Of a stretch of 64,000 bases of DNA, positions 45,592 to 53,482 are shown piece after piece; within the stretch, counting starts at the first letter, position 1, and each line of letters starts with the position of its first letter. The notes beneath the pieces were generated by a model. The model was not told the DNA's origin and did not search any database. It saw nothing but the letters and a program-made list of their open reading frames with translations. The stretch comes from Gemmatimonadota bacterium (GTDB taxonomy: Bacteria > Latescibacterota > UBA2968 > GCA-2709665): positions 85,887 to 149,886 of the forward strand of contig JAPPJY010000037.1 in NCBI GenBank assembly GCA_028874335.1. Direction: 5' to 3'. A program made the translations under genes and the position numbers.

Positions 45592-47262
45592 TCAATTCGC
45601 CTCTTCCTTTTCTATCACCTTCAACTCGTCGGCGATCTCATCCATCAGAAGGACGAGGTCGACGACGTCGTGGCTGGTTATGGTACCCAGGAACGCTTCA
45701 GAGTCCTTTTCCAGTACCGGTATGACCGACAGCGAATGCCGCGACATCTTCTGAAGAACGTCTACGATGGGCTCGTCCGGTTCGGCATGCGGCGGCTCAG
45801 GTCGCAACACTTCCCGGAGAGGTGTTTGCCCCCAGGATCCCATCGGGACGGACGTCAGCCGCGCCGGCGACACGACTCCGGCAACTGCGCCTTCGTCGAC
45901 CACGACGTAGTCCTGTTGATCCGGCACGATCCATTCATCGGCAAAATTCCTGATCGGGAGTGACGCTTCCGGATACGTACGCGAGGGGTCCAGCACGTGG
46001 CCCGCCGTAATGTCGTCGAGGGCGCGGCGCGCGAAAGACACAGGCACAACGCTAGGCATCGTCGGACGGTGGGTCAGGCGCGCTCTGTTGACGGCGGTGG
46101 AAATGGCTTGCGGCATCAGCACGATATAGCCGAACATGGCGAGTACGATCAGGGAGAATACATCCTGTCCGATCACGCCGTTTTCCAGCAGGACCAGCAG
46201 GAGCGCGATTTCGGCGACCCCTTTGGCCATGAGTCCCGCGGCCTGCGCGTAGGGTTTGTCGAGTCGCGCCAGGTAGGCGCCGATGAGGGCGCCCGCAAAC
46301 TTGCCCGCCGAAGGAATGGTCAGCACCGCGATAATGGTTGCAAGTGGAAGCGACAGAAAGGAAAAGTCAAGGCGCAATCCTGCGGACGCAAAAAAGAGCG
46401 GGACGAACAGACCCTCCGCCGCGCTTCGAATGCCGGGCATAACGTCGTTGTGTACCTGACGCGGCAGGCCGGACAGGGCCGCGCCGAAGAGGAGAGCTCC
46501 GAGGGACCCGTGAAGGCCCATTTCTTCGGCCCCGACGACCACCAGAAAAAGGCCGCCGATCAGCAGTCCGAACGATAACTCGGGGACGTTGAAAATGCGT
46601 TTCAGAAAAAGAATCGTCGGCGGCATGACGCGGGCGGAAAGAATCCACGCGACCACTGTGAAAGCCGCGACCTCCGCAATCAGAATGACCACGCCGAAGG
46701 CCCCCCAGAGATGGTCGGGCGCGGCAATGGTGTGTTCGCCGATGCTGAATCCCACAACCAGAAGTGTAATCATCTCGGCGATGATGACCGTGGTGAATAT
46801 CTCCAGACCGAGGGGTTCTTTAAGGTATCCCTTGTCTGCGAGCACCTTCGCTACAAGCCCAAGGCTCGACATGGACAGGATGCCGGCGAGCGCCAGCGCA
46901 TCCCTGAAGGGGAGTTCGAGGGCGAATCTCACGCCGAAGAGGTCGGATGTGACCACCATGGCGGCAACCATCGAGATCACGACTGACAGGATAGCGGCAT
47001 AAAAAAAACGCCCCCGGATGGTTGCCACAAAGCCGGGGATGTCTATCTCGTCGAGGCCGACCAGGAAGAAGAGGATGAAGACGCCGATGCCCAGGAAGAC
47101 CTGAAGTTTGCTCGTGGGCTCAACAATTCCCGCGACGGGGCCGAGGAGAATCCCGGCCGCAGTGTAGGCGACAATCGAACTCAGGCCAATCCGGTCGAGG
47201 AGGCACTCGAGGAGCTTGGCTACGACAATGAGCAACCCGATCGGCAGCAGGTCTTCGATCAT
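45592..47262 (-). CDS. Monovalent cation:proton antiporter (CPA2/Kef-type) with C-terminal CBS-like region
   Basis: A 556-residue protein. Residues about 1-400 hold some 12 transmembrane helices with the CPA2 pattern (TAAGILLGPVAGI, FLVGLDEIDI, SLGALLFGAALSG, FVPLFFASAGLRLDF, PYAQAAGLMAKGVAEIALLL). The cytosolic C-terminus has two CBS-like units (about 430-550; e.g. VVDEGAVAGVVSPARLTSVP and LSVIPVLEKDSEAFLGTITSHDVVDLVL), which often bind nucleotides. It exchanges Na+ or K+ for H+. ATG 47262 is preferred because the upstream in-frame sequence is not hydrophobic. It lies between the STAS and PP2C genes. Confidence 0.9.
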   Translation of the reverse strand: MIEDLLPIGLLIVVAKLLECLLDRIGLSSIVAYTAAGILLGPVAGIVEPTSKLQVFLGIGVFILFFLVGLDEIDIPGFVATIRGRFFYAAILSVVISMVAAMVVTSDLFGVRFALELPFRDALALAGILSMSSLGLVAKVLADKGYLKEPLGLEIFTTVIIAEMITLLVVGFSIGEHTIAAPDHLWGAFGVVILIAEVAAFTVVAWILSARVMPPTILFLKRIFNVPELSFGLLIGGLFLVVVGAEEMGLHGSLGALLFGAALSGLPRQVHNDVMPGIRSAAEGLFVPLFFASAGLRLDFSFLSLPLATIIAVLTIPSAGKFAGALIGAYLARLDKPYAQAAGLMAKGVAEIALLLVLLENGVIGQDVFSLIVLAMFGYIVLMPQAISTAVNRARLTHRPTMPSVVPVSFARRALDDITAGHVLDPSRTYPEASLPIRNFADEWIVPDQQDYVVVDEGAVAGVVSPARLTSVPMGSWGQTPLREVLRPEPPHAEPDEPIVDVLQKMSRHSLSVIPVLEKDSEAFLGTITSHDVVDLVLLMDEIADELKVIEKEEAN

Positions 47263-47459
47263 GGTCGGCCTTTCAGTTTCTCGGGAGATTCGGGGGGACC
47301 GTCTGATACCGGAGTACAACCGAACTCTGGCGGTCAATAATGCCGATGCCCTGAAGGCCTTCCAGAGAACCCGGTATGGTTACGTTGTCATCTCCACCCG
47401 TGGTGCCGCTTCAGCCAACATCGCCTGCTTTTGCGAAGCGGTCCCGGACCAACCCCTAT

Positions 47460-47804
47460 CTATCCTCCAACTGCTGCCAGCGCTTCGGATCTGGAGGCGT
47501 AAACCGGTATAATCTTATCGAATCCGCTGATCTCGAAGACCTCCCTGATTGGATCAGAGAGCGAGCAGACGACGAACTCCTTGTCCTGCTTTCGAAGCGT
47601 CCTGGCGGTGAGCAGGATGACCCGAAGGCCCGCACTGCTTATGTAGGAAAGGCCTTCGAAATCCACAATCACCGCTTGACCGTCTTCGTGCTGGGTGATT
47701 GCGGAATCGAGCGCTTCCTCGAACTCACGGGCATTGGACCCGTCGACGCGACCCTCAGCTTTCGCGATTAAGGTTCCGTTGTCCCGTTCGGTGTTAACCT
47801 CCAT
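47460..47804 (-). CDS. STAS-domain anti-sigma factor antagonist (SpoIIAA/RsbV-like)
   Basis: A 114-residue STAS protein. The conserved core is VIVDFEGLSYISSAGLRVILL; Ser57, in the position just before Ala-Gly-Leu, is the likely phosphorylation site. It would be phosphorylated by an RsbW-like kinase and restored by PP2C. Those partners are both encoded downstream on the same strand (44226-44229 region), though with an antiporter between. It has AAGGAG before the start and a candidate promoter upstream. Confidence 0.9.
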   Translation of the reverse strand: MEVNTERDNGTLIAKAEGRVDGSNAREFEEALDSAITQHEDGQAVIVDFEGLSYISSAGLRVILLTARTLRKQDKEFVVCSLSDPIREVFEISGFDKIIPVYASRSEALAAVGG

Positions 47805-48390
47805 CGACCGATCTCCTTATTTGTTGTGATCCGACCTGTCGGTTACAACATATCAGATTTCATTGACGGATGTGCGCCGAAACGTTTAGATAACAGGATT
47901 CTTTCGATATGTCAAGTATTTTGTTCGGGATTCCCGCGCAACGGCTAAGGGAGATGGGCACGCGAGCTTTGATTGAGCGGGCCGTATCGTTCGCCGGTTT
48001 TTCGGCCGAGAATAACGCCAGGGCGATTCCTGTCGGAGCCGTGACGCAGGATTCGTCCAACACGGTAGACCCACACATATACAGCATATGGTGTCATGCG
48101 CGGAGACAGACGCGATTCTGAAGGAGCGTCTGTTAGTGGCGGTATGGCCCTGTCGCCGTGTCCCTGCGACCGGCCCGGTTCAATCCATGGACTGTTTCAT
48201 CTTGATCCAACAGGATCAGGCTGGAAACAATTTACCGGCTCGCGAGTCTTAGAATATGGCTGGATACGTCAGATCTGATTTTGGACTTCGTTGCGCTTTA
48301 GCCGAATCACGAAATACCCACGGATGGAATTTTCGGCGGTGTCGGTGCCGGCGGTTTTCACCGGAGTCACTCAACAAAAGGGGGTCCGCG
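47805..48390. other. Intergenic region between divergent STAS and lipoprotein genes
   Basis: Apart from the minus-strand promoter candidate at 47887-47915, only a short inverted repeat (TGATCC-AACA-GGATCA, 48203-48218) and the AAAAGGGGG ribosome site of the lipoprotein are seen. No gene was recognised. Confidence 0.5.
47887..47915 (-). promoter_or_regulatory. Candidate promoter of the STAS gene
   Basis: A perfect TTGACA on the minus strand (47910-47915) is followed after 17 bases by TATCTA (47887-47892), a weak -10. The start would lie about 75 bases upstream of the STAS ATG. Confidence 0.4.
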
Positions 48391-49365
48391 ATGTTTGGTC
48401 GAGTTCGCAGTGTGTTTGTGTCGGCGATGGTCGCAGGTACGATATCGGGCTGCGGCGGTGACCGGATTACCACGTCGATGGTACCTGAAGCCGGCAGGCC
48501 GGTAGAAGAAGCCCAGGTCAATTCCGGACAGCGGAATTCAGGGATGCCATTGGGCAAGCTTGCGGTGGCCGGGAAGATGGAACAGGCCGCGATTGTTGCA
48601 CTCGTGCTGCGAGACGGCGCGCCACTTTCCGGCGTGACTGTTGAAATCTCGCGTTCCATCTCGGGCGCGCCTGCTGATTTTGCGTGGTCCGGCTCAACCG
48701 ATGCGCAGGGTGAAGCGCGCATTACGATCGGTTCGAACAACGTGAACGGCTATTACCGCGCACGTGTGGTTCAGGACGGGACCCTGCTGGGTTCCTGGTC
48801 GAGCATTCCCGTAAATGGCGGATACGCAGTCAGCGTTGAACTGCCCATTGGGGGGAAGGCGCGCATGACGGGTTCCGCCCTGCTCTCGTCAGCGGATATT
48901 GTCGGTACCTGGGCATACGTCGGAACCGACATGGTCGAGACAATCAGCAGGAATCTGGTTGCCGCCATCCTGGAGCAGGGTCTGGTTGACAGCACGGTTG
49001 CGGTTGCCATCGTCAAGGAATTCACCGGAGAAATGGAAACGAGCTTGCGCGACAGCGTCTGGTCTCCGGGCCGCCGTTTCCATGCCGACGGCACCTTTGA
49101 AGATCAGGACAGCACGGGCACATGGTCCGTTACGGGTACCTGGTCGGCGATGGGAAACACGCTGACGATCATCGAGGAAGACGGTCTGGTCCTGGAAGGC
49201 TCGGTTGACGTGGACGGCGACAGATTGACGCTGACGTTCACCAGGGAGCAATATATGAGCATCGTGTTGCAGGCGGCCGGGGAGTTGAACGAGGAGGACC
49301 GGGAATTCTTCGATGCCATGCTCAGAGAGGATGATGTGATCCGGTTCTTCTTCGAAGCGCGGTAG
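48391..49365 (+). CDS. Lipoprotein with shared beta module and lipocalin-like C-terminus
   Basis: A 324-residue lipoprotein (lipobox ISGC, Cys21). Residues about 53-160 are the same module as in the substrate-binding lipoprotein at 38850, including LGKLAV, SRSISG and LGSWSSIPVNGG. The C-terminal half (about 165-320) looks lipocalin-like: IVGTWAYVGTDM, then FEDQDSTGTWSVTGTWSAMGNTLTI and DGDRLTLTF. A loose function such as binding a small ligand or a structural role is possible, but none is assigned. The ATG at 48391 has a GGGGG site and puts the signal at the N-terminus. A strong terminator follows. Confidence 0.75.
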   Translation: MFGRVRSVFVSAMVAGTISGCGGDRITTSMVPEAGRPVEEAQVNSGQRNSGMPLGKLAVAGKMEQAAIVALVLRDGAPLSGVTVEISRSISGAPADFAWSGSTDAQGEARITIGSNNVNGYYRARVVQDGTLLGSWSSIPVNGGYAVSVELPIGGKARMTGSALLSSADIVGTWAYVGTDMVETISRNLVAAILEQGLVDSTVAVAIVKEFTGEMETSLRDSVWSPGRRFHADGTFEDQDSTGTWSVTGTWSAMGNTLTIIEEDGLVLEGSVDVDGDRLTLTFTREQYMSIVLQAAGELNEEDREFFDAMLREDDVIRFFFEAR

Positions 49366-49419
49366 CCGCTGTTCCAGTTTCGCAAATCGGGGAGTCGGAA
49401 GCGTCGATTTCCGTAAACA

Positions 49420-49455
49420 AAACCCGCCGTCGGGGAGGATCGACGGCGGGTTTTT
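49420..49455 (+). terminator. Intrinsic terminator after the lipoprotein gene
   Basis: A perfect 13-base stem (AAACCCGCCGTCG, 49420-49432, with CGACGGCGGGTTT, 49441-49453) closes an 8-base loop and ends in a T run, 55 bases after the stop codon. Confidence 0.85.
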
Positions 49456-49497
49456 GAGAGACGACGGGGCGATCGTGAAATTGGCGCTCCCGGATCC

Positions 49498-49664
49498 TAG
49501 TGTCCTGTCCCGAAAATTCCTCACCATTCGGCTGCCGATTCATCCCGTCTCGCTACGTTCCCCTCGCTCGCCGACCATACACAGGTCGCCTGCGCTCAGG
49601 CGCCTTGCGAGACGGGCGACTCAGCGGCCGAATTTAGGCAACTTATTTCCGGGACCGAACACTA
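49498..49664. mobile_element. MITE-like palindromic element, about 165 bp
   Basis: The two ends are imperfect inverted repeats of about 57 bases: CTAGTGTCCTGTCCCG at the left pairs with CGGGACCGAACACTAG at the right, and further in, CCGTCTCGC pairs with GCGAGACGG. TA lies at both borders (49498-49499 and 49663-49664), as left by Tc1/mariner or IS630-type transposases. No coding region is inside. The right border supplies the TAG stop of the Spy-like gene. No second copy was found in the window. Confidence 0.6.
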
Positions 49665-50714
49665 GCCGTTTCCGCCCTTGCGGCCGCGTCCGTGCCGCTT
49701 TCCTGATCGCTTCCGTCCCCCGGATTTCATTTCGTCCAGCTTCGCCTTTTGTTCATCCGTGAGGACCGCGTTGAAGTCGTCTTGAAAGACTTCCTTCAAA
49801 TTATCCAGTTTTTCCCGGAGACCGGAACGGTCGCCCGAATCTTTGGCGGTTTCTATCGCAGCCCCAATGTCGGCCTGGTAGTCGTCGTACAGTTTGTTCA
49901 GGTTCTCGACCTGTTCGTCGCTCAGGCCCAGCGAATCGGTCAGCGTGTTAATATAACGTTCCCATCCGCTCTCCTTCCTGCGAGCGGCCGCATTGGCCTT
50001 GATTTCCACGAGTCTGGCCCGTTGTTCGTCCGTGAGGACGTCGTTGAAGCCGTCTTCGAATCCCTGCCTTAACTCCTTCAACTTCGTCCGGAGCCCTGAA
50101 CGATCGCCCGACTCCCTGGCGTCATCCATGGCGGCTTTAACGTCGGCCTGGTAGTCTTCATACAATTCATTGAGGTCCGCGACCTGCTGATCGCTCAGGC
50201 CAAGGGAATCCGTCATCGCGGCGATATAATTCTCCCACCCTCTGTCCTTCCTGTGGGCGGCGGCATTGGCCCTGATTTCCTCGAGTCTGGCCTGTTGGTC
50301 GTCGGTGAGGACGGCGCTGAAGTCATTCTCGAATTCATCTTTCAAGTCCTTCAGCTTCTCACGGAGACCGGAGCGATTGCCCGATGTTCCGGCGCTGTCG
50401 ATCAGCGCCTTGACGCTGGTTTGGTAGTCTTCATAGAGTTCGTTCAGATTTTCAACCTGATCGTCGCTCAGGCCCAGCGAGTCGGTCAGCGCGGCAATAC
50501 GACGATCCCACCCCCTGTGGTGACCGCGGTCCGATCTGCTGGAGCGGTCGTTCTCAAGTTTGGATTCTATCTCGTCCGTGGATGTCTTTGAGGCCTGTGA
50601 TGCGCTTTCGGTGGATCCGTCCCCGGTTGGAGACTCGACGGGAATCCTGTTACCGCACCCGAGGATTGTGACGGAAGCGATGACGGCCGTGATGGCAAAT
50701 CTGCGGAAAGACAT
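49662..50714 (-). CDS. Lipoprotein with three tandem Spy/CpxP-like (LTxxQ) repeats
   Basis: A 350-residue lipoprotein (lipobox ILGC, Cys20). After a polar linker, three near-identical repeats with a period of exactly 91 residues begin at Trp69, Trp160 and Trp251. Each carries SLGLSD, a helical ELYEDYQ stretch, and VLTDDQ/VLTDEQ, the LTxxQ mark of the Spy/CpxP/ZraP family of periplasmic chaperones or metal sensors. The tail is rich in Arg, Lys and Gly. The stop TAG comes from the border of the MITE-like element, so the C-terminus may have been changed by insertion. It is the last of five genes in an operon with an ECF sigma factor. Confidence 0.85.
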   Translation of the reverse strand: MSFRRFAITAVIASVTILGCGNRIPVESPTGDGSTESASQASKTSTDEIESKLENDRSSRSDRGHHRGWDRRIAALTDSLGLSDDQVENLNELYEDYQTSVKALIDSAGTSGNRSGLREKLKDLKDEFENDFSAVLTDDQQARLEEIRANAAAHRKDRGWENYIAAMTDSLGLSDQQVADLNELYEDYQADVKAAMDDARESGDRSGLRTKLKELRQGFEDGFNDVLTDEQRARLVEIKANAAARRKESGWERYINTLTDSLGLSDEQVENLNKLYDDYQADIGAAIETAKDSGDRSGLREKLDNLKEVFQDDFNAVLTDEQKAKLDEMKSGGRKRSGKRHGRGRKGGNG

Positions 50715-50745
50715 TTACGAAACCTTTCTTTCCCGGCTCGTTCCC

Positions 50746-51264
50746 TCAGATCGAAGACGGTTGTCCTTCGCCGCGGTCCGGAGCGGGATGTCCCATCCCC
50801 TTCAAGCCCTTCCGGTAGCCACCCCTGCGCCACATCTTGCCGCATCGTTCTTTTGATCGATCGCTGCGCATTTCTCGAAGCTTGTTTCGCTGCTCCGGGG
50901 TCAGGACGCTGTTGACGTTGAGCCTGTGGTTGACCTTGCTCTCCAGAATCAGGGATCGCGCGTTGTTTACGGCGGCAACCCGCGCTTTGACTTCAGCAGG
51001 ATCGGGGTTGTCCAGCCGCATTGCGGCGCGAAGATCCAGCCTGGCCACCTTGAGGTCGGCGCGCAACTGCGCCATCTTCTTGGCCCGCTCCAGGTTCAGA
51101 CTTTCCAGCTTCGTCCGCTGTTCCGTCGAGAGTTCCAGGGCCGCCATTGGCGCCTTCCGGGCTTTCTTCCAGCCGCGCTTACCGCGATGCGCGTCTGATG
51201 GCAGAGCCCACACGACGGCAATAATGGGAATGACGACGGCAACGATGAGGGCTGGACGTTTCAT
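50746..51264 (-). CDS. Spy/CpxP-family periplasmic protein, single repeat
   Basis: A 172-residue protein with an N-terminal signal (PALIVAVVIPIIAVVWALPSDA). One LTxxQ-type hairpin is visible: LELSTEQRTKLESLNLERAKKMAQL, then VLTPEQRNKLREM. This is the ordinary domain length for Spy/CpxP relatives, which act as ATP-independent chaperones or metal-stress proteins in the periplasm. It lies between two larger relatives in the sigma operon. Confidence 0.85.
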   Translation of the reverse strand: MKRPALIVAVVIPIIAVVWALPSDAHRGKRGWKKARKAPMAALELSTEQRTKLESLNLERAKKMAQLRADLKVARLDLRAAMRLDNPDPAEVKARVAAVNNARSLILESKVNHRLNVNSVLTPEQRNKLREMRSDRSKERCGKMWRRGGYRKGLKGMGHPAPDRGEGQPSSI

Positions 51265-51359
51265 GGTAATTCTCCTTTCGGTTTCCCCGGCTCGAGGTCG
51301 TTACGCAAGAAGCTTTACACCTTGGACAGATGGTTTCTTCGGTGCGTTCCAGGATGGGT

Positions 51360-52220
51360 TCAAAAATCCAACGCCCTGCCGGCGGGCCTGCGCCTGAACT
51401 GGCGTTCCCATCGCATGCGTCGCTCGATACCCTCGGTGATATTATCGAATTTCCTGACCTGATCTTTTCGAAGCAGAGGCTTGATTTCCGACCAGGTTCT
51501 TACTGTTAAGGACGCAAGTCGCTCGTCGCGCTCCTGAAAGAGCAGACGCGTTGCCTCGCGGCTTTTTTTCCTGATATGCTGCATTTTCGCTCGCTGCTCG
51601 CCGGAAAGATCCAGGTCCCAACCTCCATTGGTCCGTTTCCGCTGTTCGGGCGTGAGCAGGTCCTTCTGCCTGGCGCGCGTGTTTTTATGTATCGCCTTCA
51701 GCTCCTCCCGTATTTCCTGTCGCTGCTTTCTCATTTCCGCCCAGTTTTTCCTGAGAACGCGCGAGACTTCGGCCTGTTGATCCTCACTGAGTAATAGACG
51801 TCTTCTGAACTGCCGAAGGATGATGTCCGGGGATACGGGGCTGGTTAACTCGTCGAACGTCTCCTGCTGATCCGGTGTGAGGACGCCGCGAATCTTGGCC
51901 CAGGCGCCCCGCCTCACCGTCTCGATCTTCGAGCCGATATTCTGCCGCACCTCCACCATCAGCTCCCGGCTTTGATCCAGGATCTGGTCGATTTCCGCCT
52001 GCTGCGCTTCGGTCAGGTCGAGATGCCGGGAATATCGCTTAATCAGACGTTCCGACGTTGGGCCCATGCGAGGGGTACGGCGGGGTTCCCGAGGCGCCCG
52101 GATCCGCTTGTCGCCGTCGGCGGGAAGCCAGAGATGGTCGTTTGCGCCCAGTATGATACCGACGACGAAGATGCCCAGCGCCAGCAGAACCGCCTTGATC
52201 CGGGTTGCGTTTTCGGACAT
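51360..52220 (-). CDS. Membrane-anchored Spy/CpxP-like protein with degenerate repeats
   Basis: A 286-residue protein with one N-terminal transmembrane anchor (AVLLALGIFVVGIILGA). The periplasmic part is helical and holds at least two LTxxQ-like units (LDLTEAQQAEI and VLTPDQQETF; LLLSEDQQAEV and LLTPEQRKR), with a third, weaker one (LDLSGEQRAKM). It follows the anti-sigma factor at close spacing and may be a sensor or chaperone regulated by the sigma factor. Confidence 0.8.
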   Translation of the reverse strand: MSENATRIKAVLLALGIFVVGIILGANDHLWLPADGDKRIRAPREPRRTPRMGPTSERLIKRYSRHLDLTEAQQAEIDQILDQSRELMVEVRQNIGSKIETVRRGAWAKIRGVLTPDQQETFDELTSPVSPDIILRQFRRRLLLSEDQQAEVSRVLRKNWAEMRKQRQEIREELKAIHKNTRARQKDLLTPEQRKRTNGGWDLDLSGEQRAKMQHIRKKSREATRLLFQERDERLASLTVRTWSEIKPLLRKDQVRKFDNITEGIERRMRWERQFRRRPAGRALDF

Positions 52221-52223
52221 GGC

Positions 52224-52664
52224 CTACCTCGATTGCAGGATTTGAAGGACGTCGCCGGAGAGTTCGGCGTCGCTGAGCATTTGGGCCTCCTGTTCATCCC
52301 ACTGGGCATTCAGATAGTCTTCCAGCGTAAGCGCCGGCGCGTCGGTCGTGAGATTCCCGATGACGGCCAGAAGCACGACCGCGGCGGCAAGAACAGGAAG
52401 AAACCGCTTGCCGACCCACTCAAACTGTTTCCAGGGCCCCACCGCGTCTTCGAGGACAATTCGCGGTGCGATGCTGCGCCAGAGCCCGGGCGACGCGGAT
52501 ACCGGTCTGGCGGCAATCAGGCTTTGAATGCGCGTGAGATATTCCAGTTCCTCGCGACAGGCGGGGGAGACTGCGAGGCGCGCCTCGACCTCGCGCATCT
52601 GTTCGACCGGCAGGGCGGATTCCAGATAAGCGGGCAAAAGGTTTTTGACTTCCGAGTCTGTCAT
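52224..52664 (-). CDS. Anti-sigma factor, membrane-bound
   Basis: A 146-residue protein. The cytosolic N-terminus (VKNLLPAYLESALPVEQMREVEARLAVSPACREELEYL) has the form of a zinc-finger anti-sigma domain, but the usual HxxxCxxC ligands are reduced to one Cys, so zinc may not be bound. A single transmembrane helix (FLPVLAAAVVLLAVIGNL) follows, with a short acidic periplasmic tail. Its ATG overlaps the stop of the ECF sigma gene (ATGA), the usual arrangement for a sigma/anti-sigma pair. Confidence 0.85.
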   Translation of the reverse strand: MTDSEVKNLLPAYLESALPVEQMREVEARLAVSPACREELEYLTRIQSLIAARPVSASPGLWRSIAPRIVLEDAVGPWKQFEWVGKRFLPVLAAAVVLLAVIGNLTTDAPALTLEDYLNAQWDEQEAQMLSDAELSGDVLQILQSR

Positions 52665-53251
52665 GGCGACGTCCCCTCTTTCCACTCGTTGTACAGGGGC
52701 CGCAAGAGGTCCCTGAGACGGGCCCGGGCCCGGGAGAGGCGGGATTTGACCGTACCGACCGAACAACTCAGCGTTTCTGAAATCTCTTCCTGTGACATTC
52801 CTTCGATGTCTTTCAGCACGATAACCAGCCGGTGCTCGGGCGAGAGGCGACCCAGAACTTCCCGGATGCCTTCCTGGAGTCGCACGCGTTCGAAATCGTT
52901 GTGGGGCGTGCGGCGTTCCCAGAGTTGTTCCGGCGTGAAATGTCCCGATTCCAGCAGGTCGTCGAGCGAGGTCGTATCCCGCCGTCGTTTTTCTTTCTGG
53001 GCTGCGTTGAGACAGACGTTGACGGCAATCCTGTAGATCCACGTGTAGAAGCCCGCGTCGGCGCGGAATCCGGGGAGCGCCTGGTATGCTCTGATGAAGG
53101 CGGTCTGCGCGGCATCACGGGCCGCCTCCCTGTCTCCTACAATTGAGCAGGCAAGGTTGTAGATGCGCCCTTCGTAACGTTCCACAAGCACGCGATAAGC
53201 CTGATGATCTCCCTCCTGGCAGCGTCTGACCAGATCCAGATCTTCACCCAT
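52661..53251 (-). CDS. ECF-type RNA polymerase sigma factor
   Basis: A 196-residue sigma-70-family factor. Region 2 shows LVERYEGRIYNLACSIVGDREAARDAAQTAFIRAYQAL and the -10 contact stretch FYTWIYRIAVNVCLN; region 4 has LSPEHRLVIVLKDIEGMSQEEISETLSCSVGTVKSRLSRARARL, with the recognition helix. ATG 53251 follows GGGGAG; an earlier GTG at 53269 is less likely. With the anti-sigma factor and three Spy-like proteins it forms an envelope-stress-type operon. Confidence 0.93.
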   Translation of the reverse strand: MGEDLDLVRRCQEGDHQAYRVLVERYEGRIYNLACSIVGDREAARDAAQTAFIRAYQALPGFRADAGFYTWIYRIAVNVCLNAAQKEKRRRDTTSLDDLLESGHFTPEQLWERRTPHNDFERVRLQEGIREVLGRLSPEHRLVIVLKDIEGMSQEEISETLSCSVGTVKSRLSRARARLRDLLRPLYNEWKEGTSP

Positions 53252-53431
53252 TCGGGCTCCCCGAAACACGTCATGGATCCAAACCAGCAGTTATCGTGGC
53301 TGCGCAGAGCAACCGCCTGTGCCTTGCATAACGGCCCCGAACGGATACGAGGTTGGGCGTTCCGCCCGTAATTCGACTTTACTAAACGCTTAGACAGGCG
53401 CGTTGTGGAAGGCGTTCCCTCCGGGCACGAA

Positions 53432-53462
53432 AATCCGGATGTTGCGTCGCAACATCCGGATT
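53432..53462 (-). terminator. Hairpin terminator downstream of ilvB
   Basis: A long perfect inverted repeat (AATCCGGATGTTGCG at 53432 and CGCAACATCCGGATT from 53448) lies 20 bases beyond the ilvB stop. On the minus strand it is followed by TTTTCG, a short T run. Function as terminator is likely but the T tract is weak. Confidence 0.6.
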
Positions 53463-53482
53463 CTGACAGGTTGCCCGTGGAT

